From assembly GCA_944321735.1 (NCBI GenBank), contig CALUMK010000025.1, positions 1 to 40,069 on the forward strand: a DNA stretch of 40,069 nucleotides. Direction: 5' to 3'. The position numbers were made by a program, and so were the translations under genes. The notes beneath the pieces are model-generated. The model was not told the origin of the DNA. It searched no databases and saw only the letters and a program-made list of their open reading frames with translations. This DNA is from an uncultured Bacteroidales bacterium. GTDB lineage: Bacteria > Bacteroidota > Bacteroidia > Bacteroidales > P3. Positions 1-7,365 of this stretch are shown here, one piece after another; position 1 is the first letter of the stretch, and each line of letters begins with the position of its first letter.

Positions 1-455
1 TGGACGTGAGCGGCTGCACTGCCCTGACGGAATTGGACTGTAGCAGCAATGATTTGACGAACTTGGACGTGAGCGGCCTGACCGCCCTGACGAATTTGGA
101 TTGCTTAGGCAACCATCTGACGAGTCTGGACGTGAGCGGCCTGACCGCCCTGACGAATTTGGATTGCTACGACAACAATTTGACGAGCTTGGACGTGAGC
201 GGTTTGACCGCCCTGACGGATTTGTTCTGCCACTACAACCAGCTGGCGAGCTTGGACGTGAGCGGCCTGACCGCTCTGACGGCATTGTCCTGCTCCGACA
301 ACCAGCTGACGAGCTTGGATGTGGGCGGACTGACCGTCCTGACGGTTTTGAACTGCTCCAGCAACCAGCTGACGAGCTTGGATGTGGGCGGCCTGACCGC
401 TCTGACGGCATTGTCCTGCTCCGACAACCAGCTGACGAGCCTGGATTTGAGTTCC
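1..455 (+). repeat. 63-bp tandem repeats encoding the LRR array
   Basis: About seven head-to-tail 63-bp units encode the 21-residue leucine-rich repeats. Stretches starting at 264 and 390, exactly two units apart, are identical for about 50 bp. This points to recent duplication or gene conversion and to possible copy-number variation between strains. The array continues past the left edge of the window. Confidence 0.85.
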
Positions 456-2948
456 TGTACGGTGTTGGAGGCTGTATCTCTGGAGCAAGGTTGCGTTTTG
501 GTCTCCTCGGATGACTCCAACCGTTTCAGCCTGTCCGGTCTCATTCAAGAAAGGGGCGGTGAAATGAGTATGGTGGAAAACACAAGAGTGGATAGAAGTG
601 AGTACAAGGATGATATCGTCCAGTTTTTTAGTCCGGAGGCATCCCTCTCATATCGGTATGAAACCGGGAAAGGTGGAATGGACGTGACTTTGCGTCCGGC
701 CTCGTTCAACGACTATGCGGTAGTTGCCATCGACGAGGAACATTTCCCGGACTTCAATTTCCGCAGGTATATACAAGAACATTTCGATGCTAACCGGGAT
801 GAGATTCTTAATATTTCTGAAATCTTTCTTACGGAGACGGTTATCCATCGAGAGGATGATTTCAGTCTCATCTCTCCATATATCTTCTATTCTGCCAATG
901 ACGTACATCTGTTCGAGGGTATTGGTTTGGATGTTTCGGACATGGGGATTACCGATTTGACAGGTATCGAGTACTTCAAGGGATTGGAAGTCTTGGTGTG
1001 CCAAAACAATGCCTTGGAAACCTTGGATTTGACGAAGTTTCCCGAGTTGCGTTCCATCGATTGCTCGGGCAATGCGACCCTTTCTCGGATAGAGCTGGCA
1101 GAAGACAGTTTATTGATTGTCTTGGACTGCAACCGTACCACCTTGGATTTGAAGCAGGCCTTGCCACGTTGGAAAAATTTGGCGGGTTTGGACTGTCGGG
1201 GCATGCAGCTGATGGAACTGGACATGAGCGGGAATCCTCGGCTTTCTTTTGTGGCTTGTTCCAATAACCAGATAGACACCCTGTCTTTGGCAGGGACAGG
1301 GATTGGCTCCTTGTATTGCGGTGAGAATGGTATGAGACATATAGACTTCGGGGGAGATACATTGCATTCACTCGCGGGTTTGGAGTGCAGCTTCAACCGT
1401 TTGACAGAGTTGGATTTATCTCTTGCGCCCGACTTGGCTGATGTCGGTTTTCTGAATAACAGATTGGCTTGTATGGATTTTTCTCAAATGTATGTATACT
1501 ATATTTATCATTATGAGGACAATGAAGATTCTACCGGCAACTACCACGGGGTGGTCTTGGACGGCAGCCGGAAGATGGCCTTGTCCTCGATTCCCGGTCT
1601 GGATGCTTCCCGGATAACCTACCTGCGAGGCGGAACCATCCAGGGCGACAGCCTGACCTTCGTCAAGGATACGGTCAGCTATTTCTATCACTATCGGTGT
1701 CCGAACCCTGACGCGCCTTTGGGCGGGTATTTTTCTTTGTATCTGATGGAGACCGAGCCGGTCCGGATCGATGAGGCCAATTTCCCGGACGAAGCTTTCC
1801 GTGATTACGTGTCGGAACATCTGGATACCTCGGCCAACGGTTATCTGGATGGCAAGGAAGCAACCATCAAGGTTCTGGATGTGTCCGGCCTCGGCATCCG
1901 GAACCTGAAAGGGATAGGGAATTTCGCCGACTTGGAAAGCCTCGACTGCTCGGACAACGAGCTGACAAGTCTGGACTTGTCCCTCAACACCAGGCTGAAC
2001 GAACTGGATGCCACGGGAAATGTGCTAAAGGTGTCTTTGGACGATGCCAACCGCCTGGATTTTTCCGTCTTGCCGGGCTTCGACCCGGCCAAGGCCTCGG
2101 ACTGGACCGGCGCACAGGTAGAAAACGGGCAACTGCAATTCTTGCAGGCGGAGGTGTCCTATGCCTACGAAACCGGCTACCAGGGCGAGGCGGAACTCCC
2201 CGAAGTGCGCTTCCGTCTGGATGCCGGGAACGGGGAGGCGGAAATTGCCGTGAGCGAGGCCAACTTCCCCGATGCGGTCTTCCGCAGCCATGTCAGCGGA
2301 CAGATAGACCGTTCGGGCAACGACAGCCTGGACATCGTGGAACGGGGCAACGTACGTACCTTGGAGGTGGCGGACATGGGTATCCAAGACCTGCGGGGTA
2401 TCGGATATTTCAACAAGCTGGAAAATCTTGACTGCTCGGGTAACGAGCTGACGAGTCTGGATTTGTCGGGCAATCCCGAACTCCAGACTTTGAACGCGGA
2501 AAACAACCGTCTCGACATCACGCTCGATGCCAGCAACGGCTTCGACCTTTCCCTCCTGCCGGGCTTCGACCTGGCCAAGGCCTCGGGATGGGAAGGCGGC
2601 ACCCGGCTTGGCAATGTCTTGACGTTCAGCCAGCAGGAAGTTACCTACACTTACGCCACCGGCTACAACGGCAGCACGGAAGACGAAAGCCTGTCATCGG
2701 TCCGTTTCAGCCTGAAGGCCGACCGCGATCCCGGTGTGGCAAACGAAAGCATGGAAGCCAAGCTGCAAGGCAAGGTCTATGCCAAGGAGCATGTTATTTA
2801 CATCGAAGGCATTGAAGGGGAAATCTCGGTCTTCACGCCCTCCGGCATCCTCCTTTACCAAGGCCACGGCAAGGACATCCCTGTCCGGAACGACGGCCTT
2901 TATATCGTCCGCTCCGGCCAGCAGGTCTGGAAAGTCCTGGTGATGTAA
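1..2948 (+). CDS. Secreted leucine-rich-repeat protein with EF-hand-like loops and T9SS sorting domain (5' partial)
   Basis: The frame is open from the window edge. The first possible start codon, GTG at 6, lies inside a repeat, so the true start and signal peptide are upstream. About 980 residues are visible. Residues 3-150 are seven 21-residue leucine-rich repeats of the form LTALTxLDCSxNQLTSLDVSG. Three later modules each begin with a NFPDxxFRxxV-like segment, then an acidic loop resembling an EF-hand calcium site (for example DTSANGYLD near residue 607), then a short LRR stretch. The last ~70 residues (EISVFTPSG ... GLYIVRSG ... WKVLVM) look like a type A T9SS C-terminal sorting domain, so the protein is probably exported and attached to the cell surface. 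LRR proteins of this kind often serve in adhesion; that role is inferred. It converges with the next gene across a strong hairpin. Confidence 0.85.
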   Translation, partial: DVSGCTALTELDCSSNDLTNLDVSGLTALTNLDCLGNHLTSLDVSGLTALTNLDCYDNNLTSLDVSGLTALTDLFCHYNQLASLDVSGLTALTALSCSDNQLTSLDVGGLTVLTVLNCSSNQLTSLDVGGLTALTALSCSDNQLTSLDLSSCTVLEAVSLEQGCVLVSSDDSNRFSLSGLIQERGGEMSMVENTRVDRSEYKDDIVQFFSPEASLSYRYETGKGGMDVTLRPASFNDYAVVAIDEEHFPDFNFRRYIQEHFDANRDEILNISEIFLTETVIHREDDFSLISPYIFYSANDVHLFEGIGLDVSDMGITDLTGIEYFKGLEVLVCQNNALETLDLTKFPELRSIDCSGNATLSRIELAEDSLLIVLDCNRTTLDLKQALPRWKNLAGLDCRGMQLMELDMSGNPRLSFVACSNNQIDTLSLAGTGIGSLYCGENGMRHIDFGGDTLHSLAGLECSFNRLTELDLSLAPDLADVGFLNNRLACMDFSQMYVYYIYHYEDNEDSTGNYHGVVLDGSRKMALSSIPGLDASRITYLRGGTIQGDSLTFVKDTVSYFYHYRCPNPDAPLGGYFSLYLMETEPVRIDEANFPDEAFRDYVSEHLDTSANGYLDGKEATIKVLDVSGLGIRNLKGIGNFADLESLDCSDNELTSLDLSLNTRLNELDATGNVLKVSLDDANRLDFSVLPGFDPAKASDWTGAQVENGQLQFLQAEVSYAYETGYQGEAELPEVRFRLDAGNGEAEIAVSEANFPDAVFRSHVSGQIDRSGNDSLDIVERGNVRTLEVADMGIQDLRGIGYFNKLENLDCSGNELTSLDLSGNPELQTLNAENNRLDITLDASNGFDLSLLPGFDLAKASGWEGGTRLGNVLTFSQQEVTYTYATGYNGSTEDESLSSVRFSLKADRDPGVANESMEAKLQGKVYAKEHVIYIEGIEGEISVFTPSGILLYQGHGKDIPVRNDGLYIVRSGQQVWKVLVM

Positions 2949-2971
2949 TAAGGGAGCATAAGGGGTAGTAA

Positions 2972-3019
2972 AACACAGAAACCGCGCGGAACTCGGCAAG
3001 TCCGCGCGGTTTCTGTGTT
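2972..3019. terminator. Bidirectional hairpin terminator between convergent genes
   Basis: A perfect 19-bp inverted repeat (2972-2990 with 3001-3019) encloses a 10-nt loop. The stem is GC-rich (CCGCGCGG core). It lies between the LRR gene, which ends at 2948, and a minus-strand gene ending at 3145. There is no long T-run on either side, but position and stem strength fit a shared terminator. Confidence 0.75.
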
Positions 3020-3144
3020 CTTAGAAGTCCTGGAAATGGTGGCGGTTTTCCCAAGGGGAAGATTCCGGCATTTCCTATTATGGAATTTCCGTCTGTCCCC
3101 GTTGAAGACGGCAAGGCGGCCCATATCGGGTCAGGAGGCAGGTG

Positions 3145-4404
3145 TCATTCCTGCATCTCTAAAAGCCAGCGGTAGACGGGGCGTATATGCACCGCTTGCC
3201 CTTGCGAGGTTTCGGTTTCGCTGCTTTCGTCCAAGGTCAGGATGAGGCCTTCGTCGAGCCCAAAAGCTTGCATGGCGGCTTCCAGTCCTTTCATTTCCCT
3301 TTGTCTTGTTTTGGCATCGCGCAGAGATGCGCTGACCTGGATTGCCATGGTGATTGTCCCGTTCTGACGAACCAGGAAATCGCATTCGACCTTTTCCGAA
3401 AAATAGAACACCTCGAAGCCTCTTCGTTTCAGTTCCACGAAAACTGTATTTTCCAAGGTGCTGCCGGTATTGCTGGTGGCGTTGAATCCGAGTTTGTGAA
3501 TGAAAGCATTGTCTATGAAATAAATCTTCTTTGGGCTTCGCAGTTGTATCCCGCTGGAATAGCTGAACTTGGATAGCTGGCATACCAAGTATGTATCTTC
3601 GATGAAACCCAGATAGGACTTGACTGTTTCCGAACTTTTCAATCCGATGGCTTTCGTCAAGGAATTATAGGTGTAGGGATGGGTGGCATTGCTGGCCAGG
3701 TAAAACATCATTTCTCGAATCGGCATGTCTTGGTTGATGCCGTTCCGGGTAATGACATCCTTGTATAAAATATCGTTGTAAAGCGATTGCAGGTAATTGG
3801 TGTTCTCTGTCCGGACATATTGGGGCATGCCTCCCGTCTTTAGATATTCACCGAGATATTTGGCAAGCGTGGCTTTCCCGGTGGTGGTATGGAAGGTTGA
3901 TTTTTCGATCCGGATACCTTTGTATCGCAGGAATTCCTGGAACGAGAAGGGGAAAAGCTCGTGCGTGACATGGCGGCCGGTCAGGAAAGTACCCAATTCC
4001 CGGCTAAGCATCTTGGCGTTGCTTCCGGTGACGAAGACTTTGCAATCTTGGCGGTATAGGCGGCTTGCAAAGCGTTCCCATTGATTGACATTTTGAATCT
4101 CGTCCAAGTAATAGGTGCGTTGATGACCGAATTCTTCGTGGAATATCTGGTCGAGCAGGGCAAAATCTTCTACTTCGAAGTTGAGGAGGCGTTCATCGTC
4201 AAAGTTCAGAAAATAGTCTTGTTCGTTTTGCGTCTTGCGGATTTGGTGGAGCAAAACGGATTTCCCGCAGCGTCGGATGCCGGAGATGACCATGATTTCA
4301 GGGCAAGCGATAAGTTGCGGGTCTATGTGTCGTTTTATGAAGTCCTGTTGTTGCTTTTCATGCTGCTCGTAGATGACTTGCTTTAATAGTTCTTTGTCAA
4401 TCAT
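3145..4404 (-). CDS. AAA-family ATPase with DUF4143-type C-terminal domain
   Basis: This 419-residue protein has an N-terminal AAA_14-type P-loop: Walker A GIRRCGKS at residues 42-49 and Walker B YYLDE at 98-102. A DUF4143-like C-terminal part follows, with a PD-(D/E)XK-style strand pattern (ECDFLV ... AIQV) near residues 340-360. The family is common and often multicopy in Bacteroidota. Its function is unproven; it has been discussed as nuclease-related or toxin-like. The ATG at 4404 is chosen because a Bacteroides-type -7 box lies about 33 bp upstream and the P-loop sits at the usual distance from the start. A second DUF4143-type gene lies at 38608-39888. There is no obvious partner gene. 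Confidence 0.85.
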   Translation of the reverse strand: MIDKELLKQVIYEQHEKQQQDFIKRHIDPQLIACPEIMVISGIRRCGKSVLLHQIRKTQNEQDYFLNFDDERLLNFEVEDFALLDQIFHEEFGHQRTYYLDEIQNVNQWERFASRLYRQDCKVFVTGSNAKMLSRELGTFLTGRHVTHELFPFSFQEFLRYKGIRIEKSTFHTTTGKATLAKYLGEYLKTGGMPQYVRTENTNYLQSLYNDILYKDVITRNGINQDMPIREMMFYLASNATHPYTYNSLTKAIGLKSSETVKSYLGFIEDTYLVCQLSKFSYSSGIQLRSPKKIYFIDNAFIHKLGFNATSNTGSTLENTVFVELKRRGFEVFYFSEKVECDFLVRQNGTITMAIQVSASLRDAKTRQREMKGLEAAMQAFGLDEGLILTLDESSETETSQGQAVHIRPVYRWLLEMQE

Positions 4405-4436
4405 TTAGTTGCCTTTTTCTTGAATTTGCGTGTCGC

Positions 4437-4444
4437 CAAAGGTA
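4437..4444 (-). promoter_or_regulatory. Bacteroides-type -7 box for the DUF4143 ATPase gene
   Basis: On the minus strand this reads TACCTTTG, an exact match to the Bacteroides sigma-ABfr -7 consensus TAnnTTTG, 33 bp before the ATG at 4404. No clear TTTG -33 box is present. The upstream region is instead occupied by two direct repeats at 4452-4466 and 4485-4499. Confidence 0.55.
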
Positions 4445-4451
4445 TGGAATT

Positions 4452-4499
4452 TTCGGTTCTGAATCGTATATTTTTTAAAAAACTTTCGGTTCCGAATCG
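4452..4499. repeat. Pair of 15-bp direct repeats spaced 33 bp apart
   Basis: TTCGGTTCTGAATCG (4452-4466) and TTCGGTTCCGAATCG (4485-4499) differ at one base. They lie just upstream of the -7 box of the DUF4143-type ATPase gene. Each copy is partly self-complementary. They may be operator sites, but the second also forms the loop and part of the stem of the hairpin at 4479-4507. Confidence 0.6.
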
Positions 4500-4507
4500 A
4501 AAGTTTT
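4477..4507 (-). terminator. Possible intrinsic terminator of the upstream minus-strand gene
   Basis: A perfect 10-bp stem (4479-4488 with 4498-4507, AAAACTTTCG and its complement) has a 9-nt loop. Read on the minus strand, it ends in six T residues. It lies about 67 bp beyond the stop of the gene at 4574-6115. The stem is AT-rich, so strength is uncertain, and it overlaps the direct repeats upstream of the next gene. Confidence 0.5.
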
Positions 4508-4573
4508 CTTGTTTTGCGCACGGATGCGCTGAATGCAAAGGGCGTTTTCTCCTGCATTTAGAGGAAATGCCGT

Positions 4574-6115
4574 TTATGCGATTTTCCACTCTTCAATCCG
4601 GCGCGTGGAGGAAGAGAAGTTGACCCCGATTCGGAAGAGCTTCCGGGAATCGGCGGCGAACGGCTTGGCATAGCCTTTCTCTTCAATCTGTTGCAAGGCC
4701 TCGTCCGCGCTGGCATCCATCTTCAACTCCATCACGTAGATGTATTTTTCGGTCTGAACCAGAATGTCCATGCGACCGGCACTGGTGTGACGTTCTACCT
4801 GCACGAATTGCCCCATCAACTTACACATGACGTACATCGTGTTCTGGAAGTACAATTCCGCATCCCCGACAATGGCGTAGTCGGCATCGGCAAAAAAGGC
4901 CTCGAAACGTTTCATCAAGCCCTCGGCATCGCCCTTTTCGAAATCATCCACGAACTTTTGTACATCGAAAGGACTGTAGTAAGAGGCCGTGGGGATGTAG
5001 GTCTTGGCCAAACACTCCATGAAACCGCGCTCCACCTCTTGGTTGGGATACTTCAACGAATACCGCTGCCGCCTTTCGTCATAGGAGCGGATAGTCAGAT
5101 AACCGCTCTGATAAAGTACCGGGACCGGGTCGGAGTCGTCGGCATTCACTCCACCCAAGGCGGAGTAGGGAACCCCCTCCAAAGTCAAGTCTTCCAATTT
5201 GAACTTGCCCTGCCGAAGAGCCTTGACCACGAAAGTGGGCGTGCCGGTCTCGTACCAGTAGTCGCGGAACCTTTGCCCGTTGAGGGCGCTGAGTAGGCTG
5301 AAGGGATTGTAGATGTCTTCGGATTCCTCGCAGAAATGATAGCCGTCGTAATAGTCCTTGAGCCTGGCATAACATTCTTCCTTGCTCATCCGGTTGGCAT
5401 CGGCCATCTCCTGCACGCTTCCGTCAAAATACGCATGCAAATCGCTCTCGGAAATGCCGCAGATATCCGCGTAGCGGTAATCCATCGAGATGTCGTTGAG
5501 GTTGTTGAGCCCGCTGAAGATGCTGAGTTTGCCCAGTTTGGTGACACCGGTCAGGAAGCCGAAGCGGAGCTTGCCGTCCTGACTCTTCATCACACTGTAA
5601 AAGCCTTGCAAACGGCTGCGGAAGGCTTCCCGCAGCGGTTCGTTGCCCGCCGTGTCCAACAATGGCTTGTCGTACTCGTCGATCAGGATTACGACCGGTT
5701 TGCCTGTCTTTTCATAAGCCGCATCGATGATATCGGAAAAACGGGCATCAGCCATCGGGTAACGTTTCTCGAATCCAAAAGAGTTTTCCCATTGGCTCAG
5801 ATGTCGGTCCAGACGGACATCGAGGTCATCCATGGTATTGTATTCCTTCCCGCTCAAATCCAGATGTAGTACCGGATAAGCGCTCCAATCCTTTTCCAGA
5901 TTCTCGATGGCCAAGCCTTGGAACAACTCTTTTTTGCCTTGGAAATAGGCTTCCAAGGTCGAAATCAAAAGACTCTTGCCGAAACGGCGGGGACGGCTCA
6001 GGAAGTAGTAACCGCCTGTTTGGACGATGTTGTAAATCAAATCCGTCTTGTCCACATAGACGTAACCGCCTTCACGGATTTTTCCAAAATTCTGGATTCC
6101 AATCGGGTATAACAT
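4574..6115 (-). CDS. AAA-ATPase-like protein with PD-(D/E)XK nuclease domain (DUF1703 type)
   Basis: This 513-residue protein starts MLYPIGIQNF, the usual N-terminus of the AAA-ATPase_like (PF09820) family. An upstream in-frame GTG at 6151 is possible but less likely. Walker A (RPRRFGKSLL) ends at residue 50 and Walker B is ILIDEYDKPL. The C-terminus carries a DUF1703/PDDEXK_9-type nuclease signature, GRMDILVQ ... YVMELKM, giving the D...ExK arrangement. Members are widespread and multicopy in Bacteroidales, with no established biological role. It may be a monocistronic accessory gene, with its own -7 box upstream and a hairpin downstream. Confidence 0.88.
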   Translation of the reverse strand: MLYPIGIQNFGKIREGGYVYVDKTDLIYNIVQTGGYYFLSRPRRFGKSLLISTLEAYFQGKKELFQGLAIENLEKDWSAYPVLHLDLSGKEYNTMDDLDVRLDRHLSQWENSFGFEKRYPMADARFSDIIDAAYEKTGKPVVILIDEYDKPLLDTAGNEPLREAFRSRLQGFYSVMKSQDGKLRFGFLTGVTKLGKLSIFSGLNNLNDISMDYRYADICGISESDLHAYFDGSVQEMADANRMSKEECYARLKDYYDGYHFCEESEDIYNPFSLLSALNGQRFRDYWYETGTPTFVVKALRQGKFKLEDLTLEGVPYSALGGVNADDSDPVPVLYQSGYLTIRSYDERRQRYSLKYPNQEVERGFMECLAKTYIPTASYYSPFDVQKFVDDFEKGDAEGLMKRFEAFFADADYAIVGDAELYFQNTMYVMCKLMGQFVQVERHTSAGRMDILVQTEKYIYVMELKMDASADEALQQIEEKGYAKPFAADSRKLFRIGVNFSSSTRRIEEWKIA

Positions 6116-6174
6116 GGTCTTTCGTTTTTTCGCGTTCCCGGATATTGACACAACTTTGCCTAAGCTGCAAAATC

Positions 6175-6182
6175 CAAAGGTA
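6175..6182 (-). promoter_or_regulatory. Bacteroides-type -7 box for the AAA/DUF1703 gene
   Basis: On the minus strand this reads TACCTTTG, matching TAnnTTTG, 60 bp upstream of the ATG at 6115. A TTTC at 6206-6209 could be a weak -33 element. The position supports ATG 6115 over the GTG at 6151, although both would lie downstream of the start of transcription. Confidence 0.55.
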
Positions 6183-6294
6183 ATGATTTTTTCAGAGACT
6201 GTCCTGAAACCCGGTTTGCCCGAAAACGGATTTTCCTAAACTCATCTCTTTCAGTATTGTAAAAAATTTAAACAGTTTCTAAGCCTATTTGCAT

Positions 6295-6302
6295 TATCTT
6301 TG
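6295..6302 (+). promoter_or_regulatory. Bacteroides-type -7 box for fabD
   Basis: TATCTTTG matches the -7 consensus TAnnTTTG, 63 bp upstream of the fabD ATG; an imperfect GTTT lies about 20 bp further upstream. The predicted leader contains a small GC-rich hairpin (GAAGCCG at 6315-6321 pairing with 6341-6347). Confidence 0.55.
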
Positions 6303-6365
6303 CTTCTTCAAAAGGAAGCCGCCGGCCCTGCGGGGTCTTCCGGCTTCGAGAAAAAGAAAAGCCTT

Positions 6366-7247
6366 ATGAAGACAGCTTATGTTTTTCCCGGGCAGGGATC
6401 GCAATTTTCCGGAATGGGAAAAGATTTGTACGACAACTATCCCCAAGCCAAGGAAATGTTCGAGAAAGCCAATGAAATCCTTGGCTTCAAGATTACCGAC
6501 ATCATGTTTGCCGGCAACGAGGAAGATTTGAAACAGACGAAAGTGACCCAGCCTGCGGTATTCCTGCATTCGGTGATTTGGGCCGCCTGCTTGCCCGGCT
6601 TCAAGCCCGACATGGTGGCCGGCCACTCCTTGGGCGAATTTTCGGCCCTGGTCGCCAGCCAAGCCTTGAAGTTCGAAGATGCCTTGGTGCTGGTATCCAA
6701 GCGTGCCAACGCGATGCAGAAGGCCTGCGAGATGAACCCCTCCACGATGGCGGCTATTATCGGTCTGGCCGATGAGAAGATTGAGGAAATCTGCGCAGGC
6801 ATCAAAGACGAGGTAGTGGTTCCTGCCAATTACAACAATCCCGGCCAGTTGGTTATTTCCGGGACGATGAAAGGCATCGAGATGGCTTGCGATCAATGCA
6901 AGGCGGCCGGCGCCAAGCGGGCTTTGCCGTTGAAGGTGGGCGGTGCTTTCCATTCGCCCTTGATGGAACCGGCCCGTTTGGAACTTTCGGCAGCCATTGA
7001 AGCTACCGAATTCCAGACACCGATTTGCCCGGTATATCAGGATGTGGATGCTTTGCCGCATACCGATCCGGCAGAAATCAAGGCGAACCTGATAGCCCAG
7101 CTCACCTCTCCGGTGCGTTGGACCAAGATTGTCCAGAACATGCATGCCGACGGGGCTGCCCGTTTCATCGAAGTGGGACCCGGAAAGGCTTTGCAAGGCA
7201 TGATTGCCAAGATTGTGAAGGACGTGGAAATCAAGGGGGCTGAATAA
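6366..7247 (+). CDS. fabD: Malonyl-CoA:acyl carrier protein transacylase
   Basis: This 293-residue cytoplasmic enzyme transfers malonyl groups from CoA to ACP for fatty-acid synthesis. The family signatures are clear: N-terminal FPGQGSQ, the nucleophile elbow GHSLGE with the active-site serine, and GAFHSPLM with the catalytic histidine. Length matches E. coli FabD (about 309 residues). The ATG at 6366 is used because MKTAYVFPGQGSQ is the normal N-terminus. The frame is open further upstream but only through the leader. No other fab genes are adjacent. A hairpin separates it from the sugar cluster, so it is probably transcribed alone. Confidence 0.96.
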   Translation: MKTAYVFPGQGSQFSGMGKDLYDNYPQAKEMFEKANEILGFKITDIMFAGNEEDLKQTKVTQPAVFLHSVIWAACLPGFKPDMVAGHSLGEFSALVASQALKFEDALVLVSKRANAMQKACEMNPSTMAAIIGLADEKIEEICAGIKDEVVVPANYNNPGQLVISGTMKGIEMACDQCKAAGAKRALPLKVGGAFHSPLMEPARLELSAAIEATEFQTPICPVYQDVDALPHTDPAEIKANLIAQLTSPVRWTKIVQNMHADGAARFIEVGPGKALQGMIAKIVKDVEIKGAE

Positions 7248-7260
7248 TATTGGCCGAGCT

Positions 7261-7300
7261 GGGGCAATGGGATGATACTGGGTGTATTATCCATTGCCCC
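7261..7300 (+). terminator. Hairpin downstream of fabD
   Basis: GGGGCAATGG (7261-7270) pairs perfectly with CCATTGCCCC (7291-7300). The stem continues inward through GATGATAC and GTATTATC with a bulge and a wobble pair. It lies 13 bp after the fabD stop. The tract that follows is only moderately T-rich, so this may be a terminator or a 3' stabiliser. Confidence 0.6.
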
Positions 7301-7365
7301 GTATTGGTTTGAAACAAGGATGTGGGGAATCGGAAGGATTCTTTTAATGATTCAAGGACAAGAAG

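Noticed and set aside
6-455. GTG at position 6 as the true start of the LRR gene
   Set aside because: It is the valine codon of a repeat unit (LDVSG) and the frame is open to the window edge, so the gene is truncated there.
5079-5375. Open frames of 60-200 codons opposite or inside the AAA/DUF1703 gene
   Set aside because: They are out-of-frame shadows of a well-supported gene, have no ribosome site or family motif, and have unusual composition.
6294-7196. A 300-codon minus-strand open frame over fabD
   Set aside because: It mirrors fabD and lacks signals of its own.
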